DNA of 6,794 bases, taken from a bacterium. GTDB lineage: Bacteria > SZUA-79 > Acidulodesulfobacterales > Acidulodesulfobacteraceae. Of the stretch, positions 1-6,370 are shown piece by piece. Made by a program: the position numbers and the translations under genes. The stretch lies in the NCBI GenBank assembly GCA_021794335.1, contig JAJYQZ010000320.1, forward strand, positions 1 to 6,794. Direction: 5' to 3'. The notes under the pieces were generated by a model that saw nothing but the letters and a program-made list of their open reading frames with translations, was not told the origin of the DNA and searched no databases. Position 1 is the first letter of the stretch, and the number at the start of each line of letters is the position of its first letter.

Positions 1-2
1 TG

Positions 3-311
3 GGGGTTGCGTTTGCGGCGGGGTGGGTTCCGTGCGTAGGACCTATCCTTGCTTCCATCGTTCTTTATACCTCTATCGGCTCGTCTTTAACGAGGGCAGT
101 CGAACTTTTATCGGTCTTCAGCCTCGGGCTCGGACTGCCGTTTATTTTAGCAGGCTTATTTCTGGCATATTTTATGGCATTTTTCAAAAGAATAAAGGGC
201 TATTTAAGACTATTTTCGATAGTCTCCGGAATATTTTTAATCTTAATGGGCATTCTCACTATCACCGGAAATTTTGAATTGCTCTCCGTACATATAATAA
301 GCTCTTTATAA
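3..311 (+). CDS. ccdA: CcdA-family cytochrome c biogenesis / thiol-disulfide transporter, C-terminal part (5' truncated)
   Basis: This is a partial gene that enters from the left edge; the reading frame begins at base 3 and stops at 309-311, giving 102 visible residues. CcdA proteins are inner-membrane carriers that pass electrons from cytoplasmic thioredoxin to periplasmic thiol proteins. The visible part opens with GVAFAAGWVPCVGPILAS, the hallmark of the second half of the CcdA/DsbD transmembrane fold; the Cys in VPC (codon 33-35) would be one of the two redox cysteines. Two or more hydrophobic segments follow (FSLGLGLPFILAGLFLAYF, then SIVSGIFLILMGILTITG), fitting a membrane protein of about 230 residues whose first half lies outside the window. 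It ends 24 bp before an exported thioredoxin, its expected electron acceptor. A different overlapping frame is open here too, but it shows no family signature. Confidence 0.88.
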   Translation, partial: GVAFAAGWVPCVGPILASIVLYTSIGSSLTRAVELLSVFSLGLGLPFILAGLFLAYFMAFFKRIKGYLRLFSIVSGIFLILMGILTITGNFELLSVHIISSL

Positions 312-335
312 CTTAAATTATAACTTAAAAAGATT

Positions 336-842
336 ATGAAACCAAAAAGATTATTAACGGCATTTTTACTTTTATTATGTATTTTAACATTAATCTTGCC
401 TAAGATAGCCTCAGCTGCAGGTAAAATTCACTGGGAGAGCCTTGGCGCCGCCATTAAACACAATAAGACGGATAAAAAATACTTTTTGGTCCATTTTTAT
501 TACCCTACATGCGCCTACTGCATAAGAATGGATAAGCATGTTTTTACCGACAAGGATTTTATAGGTTATATTAATAAGCATTTTCATCCCGTTATGGTTG
601 ACATATACAGCAATAAGACGACGGAATATTTTAACGGAAAGAGGATGTCCGGTTCGCAGATAGCGGCGCTTTTTCATGTTACGGGAGTTCCGCACGATAT
701 TTTTTTCAGCCCGTCTCATAAAAAGATATTTGTTTTGCCGGGGTACTGGAATGCAAAAGACTTTTTGCTTGTAGCAAAATGGGTAGGCAGCGGCAAATAT
801 AGAGTGGAAACATTGAGGAAATTTGCGGGCTCCGCCCAATGA
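336..842 (+). CDS. soxW: Exported thioredoxin-fold protein, SoxW-like
   Basis: A 168-residue protein with a Sec signal peptide (hydrophobic LLTAFLLLLCILTLILP, probable cleavage after the ASA near residues 25-27), so it should act in the periplasm. The redox motif Cys59-Ala-Tyr-Cys62 sits in HFYYPTCAYC, and Gly117-Val-Pro119 supplies the cis-proline of the thioredoxin fold. The sequence around it (MDKHVFTDKDFIGYINKHF) resembles the thioredoxin-like subfamily that attacks disulfides in Sox and cytochrome maturation systems. The upstream neighbour is CcdA, the likely electron donor; SoxYZ follow 83 bp downstream. In Sox systems SoxW-type thioredoxins are thought to keep SoxY or other thiols reduced. 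The symbol rests on context and motif rather than strong sequence recognition. No good ribosome binding site precedes the ATG (only AAAAAG), so translation may be coupled to ccdA. Confidence 0.8.
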   Translation: MKPKRLLTAFLLLLCILTLILPKIASAAGKIHWESLGAAIKHNKTDKKYFLVHFYYPTCAYCIRMDKHVFTDKDFIGYINKHFHPVMVDIYSNKTTEYFNGKRMSGSQIAALFHVTGVPHDIFFSPSHKKIFVLPGYWNAKDFLLVAKWVGSGKYRVETLRKFAGSAQ

Positions 843-925
843 TATAGAGAAATACAGCAAGTATTATATATCTTAGGTTATATTTTAAAATAGCTTAACG
901 ATTAAAAACAAGGGAGGTTTTTAGA

Positions 926-1450
926 ATGAACGATCATGTTTCGAGAAGAGATTTTATTAAGAAAACTGCCGTAATCACCGTTGCGGCATTAGTCCCAGTT
1001 TCCGTAGTTTCCGATGCCGCTACGGCTCTTGCGGCGAAGGAAGCAGGTAAGCCTGCCAAAAAGATTCATATCATTAAAACAAAACTAAAAAAATTTAAGG
1101 GGAAAGAGATTACATGGCTGGAAAAGGATTCCGCCGAATTTAAAAAATTAATGCTTCCCAAGATACACCTGCCTTTGATTGCGCAAAACGGCGGTCTTGT
1201 CCCGCTCGCCATCGACTCTAAATATCCGATGAAAAAAGGGGATTATATCAGCGCATTCCATGTCTTTGATTTTAATAATCCTGTTTCCCATGTTGCTTCG
1301 TTTTATTTAACGCCGGATAACGGCAGGGCTTTTATTGCAACGAGAATTAAGCTTCAGCAGGATTCCTATGTTCAGGTTATAACCGAATACTCGAACGGGT
1401 CGCTTTACGGCAATCGTGAATTTGTAAAAGTGACGGTCGGCGGCTGCTAG
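926..1450 (+). CDS. soxY: SoxY, thiosulfate/sulfane-sulfur carrier subunit, Tat-exported
   Basis: SoxY carries Sox intermediates covalently on a cysteine at the end of a flexible C-terminal arm, in complex with SoxZ. The 174-residue product starts with a twin-arginine signal (SRRDFIKK, residues 6-13, then a hydrophobic stretch to about 30, Ala-rich cleavage region ATALAA). The mature part has the SoxY core pattern LPLIAQNGGLVPLAI (82-96), FDFNNPVSHVASFYLTP (114-130) and TRIKLQQDSYVQVITEYSNGSLY (139-161). The arm ends VTVGGC, so Cys174 is both the only cysteine and the last residue; SoxY normally ends GGCGG or a close variant. The start is supported by GGGAGG at 912-917, 8 bp upstream. SoxZ follows after 78 bp. 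Function is secure; the missing terminal glycines are the odd point and could affect docking into SoxA and SoxB. Confidence 0.93.
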   Translation: MNDHVSRRDFIKKTAVITVAALVPVSVVSDAATALAAKEAGKPAKKIHIIKTKLKKFKGKEITWLEKDSAEFKKLMLPKIHLPLIAQNGGLVPLAIDSKYPMKKGDYISAFHVFDFNNPVSHVASFYLTPDNGRAFIATRIKLQQDSYVQVITEYSNGSLYGNREFVKVTVGGC

Positions 1451-1528
1451 CAAAAACTATAGCATCATAATATTTAACCATAACAATTAAAATTATTATT
1501 AGAATCAATATATAATAAGGAGTTTGAT

Positions 1529-1858
1529 ATGAAATTAGGAACAATTCTTGTAAGAGTCCCGAGAAAGGTAAAAAAGGGTCAGATATTTAAAGTTATGTCG
1601 ATAACAAAGCATCCCATGGATACCGGTCTTGTTAAAAACCCAAAAACAGGAAAAATAATACCTATGTGGATTATTAACAAAGTCGATATTTATTACGATA
1701 AAAAATTAGTAACCACCTGTGATTACGGCATAGCCGTATCCGCTAACCCTTTTCTTGCCTTTTATTTAAAAGCGGACAAAAAAGCGCCGTTAGAGTTCGT
1801 TATGTACGACACCCATCATAATGTTTATAAAAAGACCGTTATGGTCAATGTAGTGTGA
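1529..1858 (+). CDS. soxZ: SoxZ, partner subunit of the SoxYZ carrier
   Basis: SoxZ is a small immunoglobulin-like subunit that binds SoxY in the periplasm. The 109-residue length matches the family. Diagnostic stretches are VRVPRKVKKGQIFKVMSITKHPMDTG (residues 8-33), the KIIPMWIIN strand (42-50), and SANPFLAFYLKADKKAPLEFVMYD (71-94). There is no signal peptide, as usual for SoxZ, which is exported folded together with Tat-targeted SoxY. Cys64 is present but lies in the YDKKLVTTCDYG loop; SoxZ does not use a catalytic cysteine. The start is set by AAGGAG at 1517-1522, six bases before ATG. The last four codons and the stop (from 1844) are part of a 36-bp sequence that recurs intact at 1912-1947, so the 3' end of this gene has been duplicated downstream without altering its protein. 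Confidence 0.94.
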   Translation: MKLGTILVRVPRKVKKGQIFKVMSITKHPMDTGLVKNPKTGKIIPMWIINKVDIYYDKKLVTTCDYGIAVSANPFLAFYLKADKKAPLEFVMYDTHHNVYKKTVMVNVV

Positions 1859-1947
1859 AAATATAATACATATCACAAGTGTCATTCCCGCGAAAGCGGG
1901 AATCCAGCATAGTCAATGTAGTGTGAAAATATAATACATATCACAAG
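1844..1947 (+). repeat. 36-bp perfect direct duplication bracketing a palindromic element
   Basis: Bases 1844-1879 and 1912-1947 are identical over 36 bp (both run from GTCAATGTAG to TATCACAAG); the flanking bases differ at both ends (G/A before, T/A after). Copy 1 holds the last codons and TGA of soxZ plus 21 bp beyond. Copy 2 repeats these as non-coding DNA and ends at the ribosome binding site of the DUF302 gene. The 32 bp between them are almost wholly the palindromic element at 1880-1907 plus four bases. Removing one copy and the element would restore an uninterrupted soxZ-DUF302 junction, so this looks like an insertion or template-switch scar. Confidence 0.95.
1880..1907 (+). repeat. 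REP/dRS3-like palindromic element, copy A
   Basis: An 8-bp perfect stem, ATTCCCGC (1884-1891) and GCGGGAAT (1896-1903), closes on a GAAA loop, with TGTC before and CCAG after. The same 28 bases occur at 6464-6491 in the same orientation, and 27 of them inverted at 6344-6370. The core fits the pattern ATTCCC-N8-GGGAAT described for Neisseria dRS3 repeats; similar palindromes are common in many bacteria. There is no following T tract, so it is not a standard terminator, though it could form an RNA hairpin between soxZ and the next gene. Confidence 0.9.
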
Positions 1948-1951
1948 AGGT
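1946..1951 (+). promoter_or_regulatory. Ribosome binding site of the DUF302 gene, at the edge of the duplication
   Basis: AGAGGT lies four bases before the ATG at 1956. Its first two bases belong to the second 36-bp repeat copy and the rest to unique DNA. The matching place after copy 1 reads AAGTGTC, which has lost the site. The duplication boundary therefore falls inside this Shine-Dalgarno sequence and leaves one working copy in front of the gene. Confidence 0.6.
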
Positions 1952-1955
1952 AAAG

Positions 1956-2468
1956 ATGAAGAAAAGAAGGCTTGTCGTAATGCCTGCCGTTGCCGGTCTG
2001 GCGTTTATTTTCGGTTTATCGCTTTTTATCGCGGTTTTTTTTCCCATAAACTCGTTTGCTACAAAAATTCCCAAGGGCCCCTTTTATATCGTCAAGGTCA
2101 AGAAGAGCTTTAAAAGCGCCCTGTTCGATCTGAAACAGGGAATAGAAGATGCAAACTACAGCATTCTTGCGATTGCCCCTATATCCACGGGTATAAAAGG
2201 AATAGGATACAAGATTCCCGATCTGAAGGTGATAGATTTTTGCAAATTGATAGACGGCTATAAACTTTTAAAATACAATATGAACTATGCCGCGTTTATG
2301 CCATGCAGGATTGCCATCTACAAAGAAGGCAAATACACGGTAATGATTTCTTTCCTGCCCTCTTATTTCTCTAAATTTTTTAAGAATAACGCCGAGCAGA
2401 AAAAAACTATCATAACCGTAACGAAACAGATTATTCAAATTATGGATTCCGTAAAGACCGGATTTTAA
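1956..2468 (+). CDS. Exported DUF302 protein in the sox cluster
   Basis: A 170-residue protein of the DUF302 family, whose biochemical role is not established. A long hydrophobic N-terminus (residues 7-30, ending near INSFAT) is a signal peptide or membrane anchor, so the domain should face the periplasm. The family pattern is clear: a first strand (FYIVKVKKSF), a helix (SALFDLKQGIEDANYSIL), then YKIPDLKVIDFCKL (85-98) and FMPCRIAIYKEGKYTVMIS (114-132). Cys96 and Cys117 are the only cysteines and sit at the two most characteristic places; they could form a disulfide, bind a ligand or metal, or carry sulfur, but which is unknown. The gene lies between soxZ and soxB on the same strand, and a role with SoxYZ is inferred from that alone. 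The start is supported by AGAGGT at 1946-1951 and by the signal peptide. Confidence 0.85.
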   Translation: MKKRRLVVMPAVAGLAFIFGLSLFIAVFFPINSFATKIPKGPFYIVKVKKSFKSALFDLKQGIEDANYSILAIAPISTGIKGIGYKIPDLKVIDFCKLIDGYKLLKYNMNYAAFMPCRIAIYKEGKYTVMISFLPSYFSKFFKNNAEQKKTIITVTKQIIQIMDSVKTGF

Positions 2469-2530
2469 AGATCTTTGCATTCCTATATAAACTTATATAA
2501 AACTTTCAAAAAACAGGAGGCTGATAATAA

Positions 2531-4222
2531 ATGGATTTACGAAAGATTACCAGAAGGGACTTTATAAAAGGAGCGGCTCTTCTTGCAGGCGCAGCCACGG
2601 TTAACCCCGTTAATATTTTAAAGTTTAAGCCGGTAGGCAACCTTACGATAATGTGGAACTCCGATTCGCACGCCCATCTCAAGCCCGTATTATACCGCGA
2701 GCCTTCCGTCAATATCGGCCCCCGCGCAATGAATGGCAGGCCGGGCCACCTTGTCGGCGATTCTTTCAACCTTTACTACGATATAAACCCCGGTTCCGTG
2801 ATGGATTATTTCTGTTCATATAAGGATTTTGCAAAGCATGCAAAGCAGTACGGCCCTATGGGCGGTTACGCACATATGGCAGCCGTCTTTAATAAAATAA
2901 AGGAAGAAAGGCACGGCAAGACGATAATGCTCGATACGGGGGATGCGTGGCAGGGAACGGGCATAGCCCTCCTTACCAAAGGCATGGCGGTGGTAAATGT
3001 ACAAAACGCCATGGGTTACGACGCCATGACCGGACACTGGGAGTTTACTTACGGCAAAAAACAGCTTCTCGAAAACATAAAAAGCCTTAATTTTCCGTTT
3101 ATTGCCCAAAATGTTACCAACGCTACATGGGGCGGCCTTATCTTTAAGCCTTATATTATTAAGGAAGTCAACGGGTTAAGGGTGGGAATCATCGGACAGG
3201 CGTTCCCCTATGTTCCGTTAGCGCATCCCGCGCATTTCGTTAAAAATTGGGATTTCGGAATAAATACCTCTCATGCTCAAAAGATGGTCGATGAATTAAA
3301 GGGCAAGGAAAAGGTCGATCTTGTCGTCGTCCTTTCCCATAACGGTCTCGAAGTGGACAGGAAGTTCGCCGCCCTCATTAAGGGAATAGACATTATAGTC
3401 GGCGGGCATACCCATGACATACTTCCCGCTCCAGAAATCATCAATAACACCATAATCGTTCAGGCGGGAACGCACGGAAAGTTTGTCGGAAGGATTGATT
3501 TAAATGTTCAAAATAAGAAAATAGCGGATTACGACCATAAACTTATCCCGATAGTTACGAACTGGATTAAGCCTGACCCCGAAATAAGCAGGATAATAGA
3601 CGAAGAATATGCGCCTTATAAACATATACTTAATGAAAAACTTGGAATTACCGAAGATTTATTATATAGAAGAGCAACATTTATCAGCACGGTTGATAAC
3701 GTTGCGCAGCAGGCATTTATAGAAAAATTTGATACCCCGTTGTTTTTTGCACCCGGCTGGCGCTGGGGAGAAACCTTACTTCCCGGCTCCGATATTACTA
3801 TGGAAAATGTTTACGGCGAATACGGTACGACCTACCCCGAGGTTTATAAAACTCTTCTTACCGGAAAACAGTTATTATTATCGCAGCTAAGCGTTTTAAG
3901 CGATGTTTTTGCAAAAGATGCTTATTTGCAGATGGGCGGAGATGCAACGCGTGTTTCTAATTCAAAATTTCATTTGCTTCTCAATGAATCATTGCATAAA
4001 AGAATTAAAAGCTGGGAGATTAACGGAAAGCCGTTAGACTTGACTAAAAAATACTGGGCGGTTTCCACGGGCGGCAAGATGCAAAACATGAATACAAGCG
4101 ATAAAGGATTAACCAAATTTAACGCATCTGACGTCATTGCAGAATATATAAAAAATCATAAAACTATTAAATCTATCAAAACGGAAGATGTCATATACAG
4201 GCATTCAAGGACTGCGGGATAA
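2531..4222 (+). CDS. soxB: SoxB, SoxYZ-bound thiosulfohydrolase (dimanganese), Tat-exported
   Basis: SoxB hydrolyses the terminal sulfone from SoxY-bound S-thiosulfonate, releasing sulfate. The 563-residue length is normal. A twin-arginine signal (TRRDFIKGAALLAG, Arg8-Arg9) opens the protein. It belongs to the 5'-nucleotidase-like metallophosphoesterase superfamily; the visible metal-site motifs are Asp45-Ser-His47, LDTGDAWQG (134-142, with Asp135 and Asp138), VLSHNG (267-272, His270) and GGHTHD (291-296). GHWEFTYG at 168-175 is the SoxB-type version of the GNHE motif of nucleotidases and separates it from UshA-like enzymes. AGTHGK (312-317) follows the metal site, and a C-terminal substrate-binding domain with GWRWGETLLPGSDITMENVY completes it. 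The start is fixed by AGGAGG at 2515-2520 and the Tat motif. It follows the DUF302 gene by 62 bp and precedes the exported dsrE-like gene by 142 bp. Confidence 0.96.
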   Translation: MDLRKITRRDFIKGAALLAGAATVNPVNILKFKPVGNLTIMWNSDSHAHLKPVLYREPSVNIGPRAMNGRPGHLVGDSFNLYYDINPGSVMDYFCSYKDFAKHAKQYGPMGGYAHMAAVFNKIKEERHGKTIMLDTGDAWQGTGIALLTKGMAVVNVQNAMGYDAMTGHWEFTYGKKQLLENIKSLNFPFIAQNVTNATWGGLIFKPYIIKEVNGLRVGIIGQAFPYVPLAHPAHFVKNWDFGINTSHAQKMVDELKGKEKVDLVVVLSHNGLEVDRKFAALIKGIDIIVGGHTHDILPAPEIINNTIIVQAGTHGKFVGRIDLNVQNKKIADYDHKLIPIVTNWIKPDPEISRIIDEEYAPYKHILNEKLGITEDLLYRRATFISTVDNVAQQAFIEKFDTPLFFAPGWRWGETLLPGSDITMENVYGEYGTTYPEVYKTLLTGKQLLLSQLSVLSDVFAKDAYLQMGGDATRVSNSKFHLLLNESLHKRIKSWEINGKPLDLTKKYWAVSTGGKMQNMNTSDKGLTKFNASDVIAEYIKNHKTIKSIKTEDVIYRHSRTAG

Positions 4223-4364
4223 TTAAAATTAAGACGATGGCTTAAGCAGTTTCAAAACTCCCTTATATAAACTCTTATATAAATTAAGAGAGAGGGGTAA
4301 GTCGATAAGTATTTTACGCAGCTTATAATTACTTATAACTAAATTAAAAACAAGGAGATTAAAA

Positions 4365-4892
4365 ATGAAAAAGTCTCGTTTATTTTTAAGTTTATTAATG
4401 ATTGCCGCGGTTTCAATTTTATTTTTCTCGTCCGCGTCCAAGGCTTACGCTTTAAAGTATGGTCCATCGTCTTACAGTTCCTATTCAGCATATTACAATA
4501 CTCATCCATTGCCTCTTCCCGAATTTTTTAAACACAAAACTATGAAAATGGTGTTAGAAGTTGATTATGCAAAGCCGGCAAGGTGGGGACTTGCGATTGC
4601 CAATATAAAAAATGTTATGGCCGCGTTTGGGGATAATTCTTTCAAATATAAGCTGGAGCTTGTCGTGTTTGGTCCGGGCATAAGAATGGTGATGAAGAAA
4701 TTCGATAAAAAAAATGAAGCCGTTCTTCAAAGTTTAGTTACTTACGGATTAAAAATACGGGCATGCCATAATACCATGCTTGGGGCCCATTTAACAAAAC
4801 AAGCGCTATTTCCTTTTGTTAAAGTAGTTCCAGCGGGAGTCATAGAGATAGCCAGAAAGCAGATGCAGGGTTATACATTTCTAAAACCTTAA
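4365..4892 (+). CDS. Exported DsrE/DsrF-like protein 1
   Basis: A 175-residue protein with a Sec signal peptide (LFLSLLMIAAVSILFFSSA, likely cleaved after KAYA at residue 29), followed by a Ser/Tyr-rich linker (33-45). The rest is a DsrE/DsrF-like domain: KTMKMVLEVDYAKPARW (58-74), YKLELVVFGPGIRMVM (95-110), LQSLVTYGLKIRACHNTM (121-138) and FVKVVPAGVIEIARKQMQGY (151-170). DsrE-superfamily proteins bind or transfer sulfane sulfur on a cysteine; Cys134 in ACHNTM is the only cysteine here and stands at the family's usual position. Classical DsrE is cytoplasmic, so the export signal marks a separate periplasmic role, plausibly as acceptor of sulfur left on SoxY. It is a paralogue of the protein at 5803-6297. 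AAGGAG at 4352-4357 supports the start. Transfer activity is inferred, not shown. Confidence 0.87.
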   Translation: MKKSRLFLSLLMIAAVSILFFSSASKAYALKYGPSSYSSYSAYYNTHPLPLPEFFKHKTMKMVLEVDYAKPARWGLAIANIKNVMAAFGDNSFKYKLELVVFGPGIRMVMKKFDKKNEAVLQSLVTYGLKIRACHNTMLGAHLTKQALFPFVKVVPAGVIEIARKQMQGYTFLKP

Positions 4893-4923
4893 ACATAAAA
4901 CAACCTTATCTTAGGAGGATAAA

Positions 4924-5736
4924 ATGAAGAGATTTATTTTAGTTGTTTTGGGAGTTTTTCTGGTTGTCTTTGCATCATACTTTTTTAATAGTGTTTCTTA
5001 CGCAAAAGGAAAATTAAACAAGAAAATGATTGCCAAAGAAAAAATACAGGCCGCCTTAAAGATTGGGAAATCCGAATTTTATAGCGCTAAACTTGGAACA
5101 AACGGTTTTTCATGCGCCAAGTGTCATGTTGACAGTATCGGCACATATATTCCAAAAGCCGGCAAGGTGGTTAAAAGTTTAGCCGGCGTTGCCGCTACTT
5201 TTCCGAGATTCAATCCCAAAAGCCATCAAATTATTACTCTCGGAGAAAGACTGAATATGTGCATCGTTCATGTGCTAAAAGGAAAACCGCTCAGCGGACA
5301 GAAACTTAATGAGCTTACCCTTTATGTAACCTATTTAAGCAACGGTTACAGAATTAAAGGATATAATGCAACGCCAAGCCCTGTTTTCACAAAGGCAGAC
5401 AGGAACCCAAAAACTGTCCAACAGGCTTTAACGCTTGGAAAACATTATTACGATACTCCGCTCGGCGCTTCCAATCTTAGCTGCGATTCCTGTCATCCCG
5501 GCGGTGGAGCAGGCGTTCTGGGCGGCAAGCCGACCAAGCCAGTAATAGGCCACGCAGTTTATTATCCCACATATAAAAAATGGGGTAAAATTATTACTAT
5601 GCAGGATCAGTTTAATCACTGTATATACACTGGAGAAGAGGGATTCAAAAAGAAGATAGGCTCTAAAGTGTGGAAGTATCTCGATCTGTATGTTTATTCG
5701 CTTTCAAAGGGCTACAAAATAAGCGTAGGAAAATGA
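4924..5736 (+). CDS. soxA: SoxA-like diheme c-type cytochrome, periplasmic
   Basis: SoxA, normally with the cytochrome SoxX, oxidatively links thiosulfate to SoxY. This 270-residue protein has a Sec signal (ILVVLGVFLVVFASYFF, cleavage near SYA at 27) and two c-heme sites, CAKCH (64-68) and CDSCH (187-191). It is an internal duplication: each half runs GK-x-x-Y/F-Y, CxxCH, a Gly/Pro loop with FPRF or YPTY, a second cysteine (Cys113 in ERLNMC, Cys233 in QFNHC), then a helix ending in SNGYRI or SKGYKI. The second-half pattern (SCDSCH, GHAVYYPTYKKWG, C, LDLYVYSLSKGYKI) matches the SoxA active-site domain, making Cys233 the candidate heme-ligand and catalytic cysteine. Arginine next to that cysteine, usual in SoxA, is not seen. 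AGGAGG at 4913-4918 sets the start. It lies between two dsrE-like genes, and no SoxX is visible. A SoxA-related cytochrome of altered function cannot be ruled out. Confidence 0.8.
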   Translation: MKRFILVVLGVFLVVFASYFFNSVSYAKGKLNKKMIAKEKIQAALKIGKSEFYSAKLGTNGFSCAKCHVDSIGTYIPKAGKVVKSLAGVAATFPRFNPKSHQIITLGERLNMCIVHVLKGKPLSGQKLNELTLYVTYLSNGYRIKGYNATPSPVFTKADRNPKTVQQALTLGKHYYDTPLGASNLSCDSCHPGGGAGVLGGKPTKPVIGHAVYYPTYKKWGKIITMQDQFNHCIYTGEEGFKKKIGSKVWKYLDLYVYSLSKGYKISVGK

Positions 5737-5802
5737 TTAAAAAATTATAAATAAATGGTTGGCATATAGTTATTAAAAAATGGAAAAAGGAGAATAATAA
5801 TA

Positions 5803-6297
5803 ATGAATAAATATTTATTTAAAAAGGGTTTGCTAAAATTTAAAGCGGCTTTTATCGTTTTGGCTTTGACTTTAGTGTATTTTAGCGGCAACGCTTATGC
5901 CTATAAAAAGATACAGGCGCTTCCGTATTTTAAAAATAAGACTATGAAAGTTGTGATTCAAATAACGCAGGATAATCCCGCAAGATGGAATCTTGCCCTC
6001 GGCAATGCCGCTAAAGTTGTCCAGATTATGAGCGCTCACGGCATTAACTATAAAGTCGATGTAGTCGCATACGGTCCGGGACTTAAAGTATTTATGAAAA
6101 AATACGATAAAAAGTTTTACCCCCTGCTTCAGAGTTTAAGCACTTATGGGGTTAATCTTGTTGCATGCCATATGACGATGCTTGCCATGCATGTTCACGA
6201 GAAACAGCTTTTCCCGTTTGTTAATGTGGTGTATCCGGGCGCCGTTGCTTACATTATTAAGAAAGAAATGCAGGGATATGCTTATATAAAACCATAA
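5803..6297 (+). CDS. Exported DsrE/DsrF-like protein 2 (paralogue)
   Basis: A 164-residue exported DsrE/DsrF-like protein. The signal peptide covers about residues 14-33 (AAFIVLALTLVYFSGNAYA). The mature part aligns nearly without gaps to the protein at 4365-4892: KTMKVVIQITQDNPARWNLA, YKVDVVAYGPGLKVFMKKYDKK, LQSLSTYGVNLVACHMTML, KQLFPFVNVV and KKEMQGYAYIKP. Cys122 in ACHMTM is the only cysteine. Differences include no Ser/Tyr linker, one extra residue after VNVV, and YPGAVAYI in place of the family's PAGVIEI, so the two copies are probably not interchangeable. It follows the SoxA-like gene by 66 bp with AAGGAG at 5787-5792. As for its paralogue, periplasmic sulfur binding or transfer is inferred from family and neighbours; the two might also pair as a heteromer, as DsrE, DsrF and DsrH do. 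Confidence 0.86.
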   Translation: MNKYLFKKGLLKFKAAFIVLALTLVYFSGNAYAYKKIQALPYFKNKTMKVVIQITQDNPARWNLALGNAAKVVQIMSAHGINYKVDVVAYGPGLKVFMKKYDKKFYPLLQSLSTYGVNLVACHMTMLAMHVHEKQLFPFVNVVYPGAVAYIIKKEMQGYAYIKP

Positions 6298-6343
6298 AAA
6301 TCATTATAATACCCTGATTTTGCATTAGAAATTATATAACTTT

Positions 6344-6370
6344 TGGATTCCCGCTTTCGCGGGAATGACA
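6344..6370 (-). repeat. REP/dRS3-like palindromic element, copy B (inverted)
   Basis: This is the exact reverse complement of 27 bases of the element at 1880-1907. The stem is ATTCCCGC (6347-6354) and GCGGGAAT (6359-6366) with a TTTC loop. Its right end runs straight into the 19-bp tandem array, which appears to be built from this right half. Confidence 0.9.

Noticed and set aside
23..277. Open frame of 84 residues on the + strand
   Set aside because: It is out of frame with the CcdA fragment, which has a clear family signature (FAAGWVPCVGP) and hydrophobic segments; the 84-residue product shows none.
411..860. Open frame of 149 residues on the - strand
   Set aside because: It lies wholly opposite the thioredoxin gene, whose signal peptide, CAYC motif and cis-proline are convincing; the opposite product shows no family pattern.
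843..925. Possible sigma-70 promoter before soxY (TATATT-like sequences)
   Set aside because: The spacer is so AT-rich that several -10-like strings occur, and no convincing -35 partner at proper distance was found.
1854..1877. TGTGA and TCACA half-sites resembling a CRP operator
   Set aside because: The halves are 14 bp apart rather than the 6 bp of a CRP site, and they lie at a gene end; the second copy exists only because of the duplication.
1884..1903. Hairpin after soxZ as an intrinsic terminator
   Set aside because: The stem is strong but is followed by CCAGCATAG rather than a T run, and the same sequence occurs elsewhere as a repeat element; it could only weaken read-through.
2268..3109. 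Three short - strand open frames opposite the DUF302 and soxB genes
   Set aside because: They oppose strongly conserved coding sequence and show no recognisable motif or ribosome binding site.
4229..4441. 70-residue - strand open frame across the soxB-dsrE gap
   Set aside because: It runs into the signal-peptide region of the exported DsrE gene on the other strand, and its Lys/Asn/Leu-rich product reflects AT-rich DNA rather than a family.
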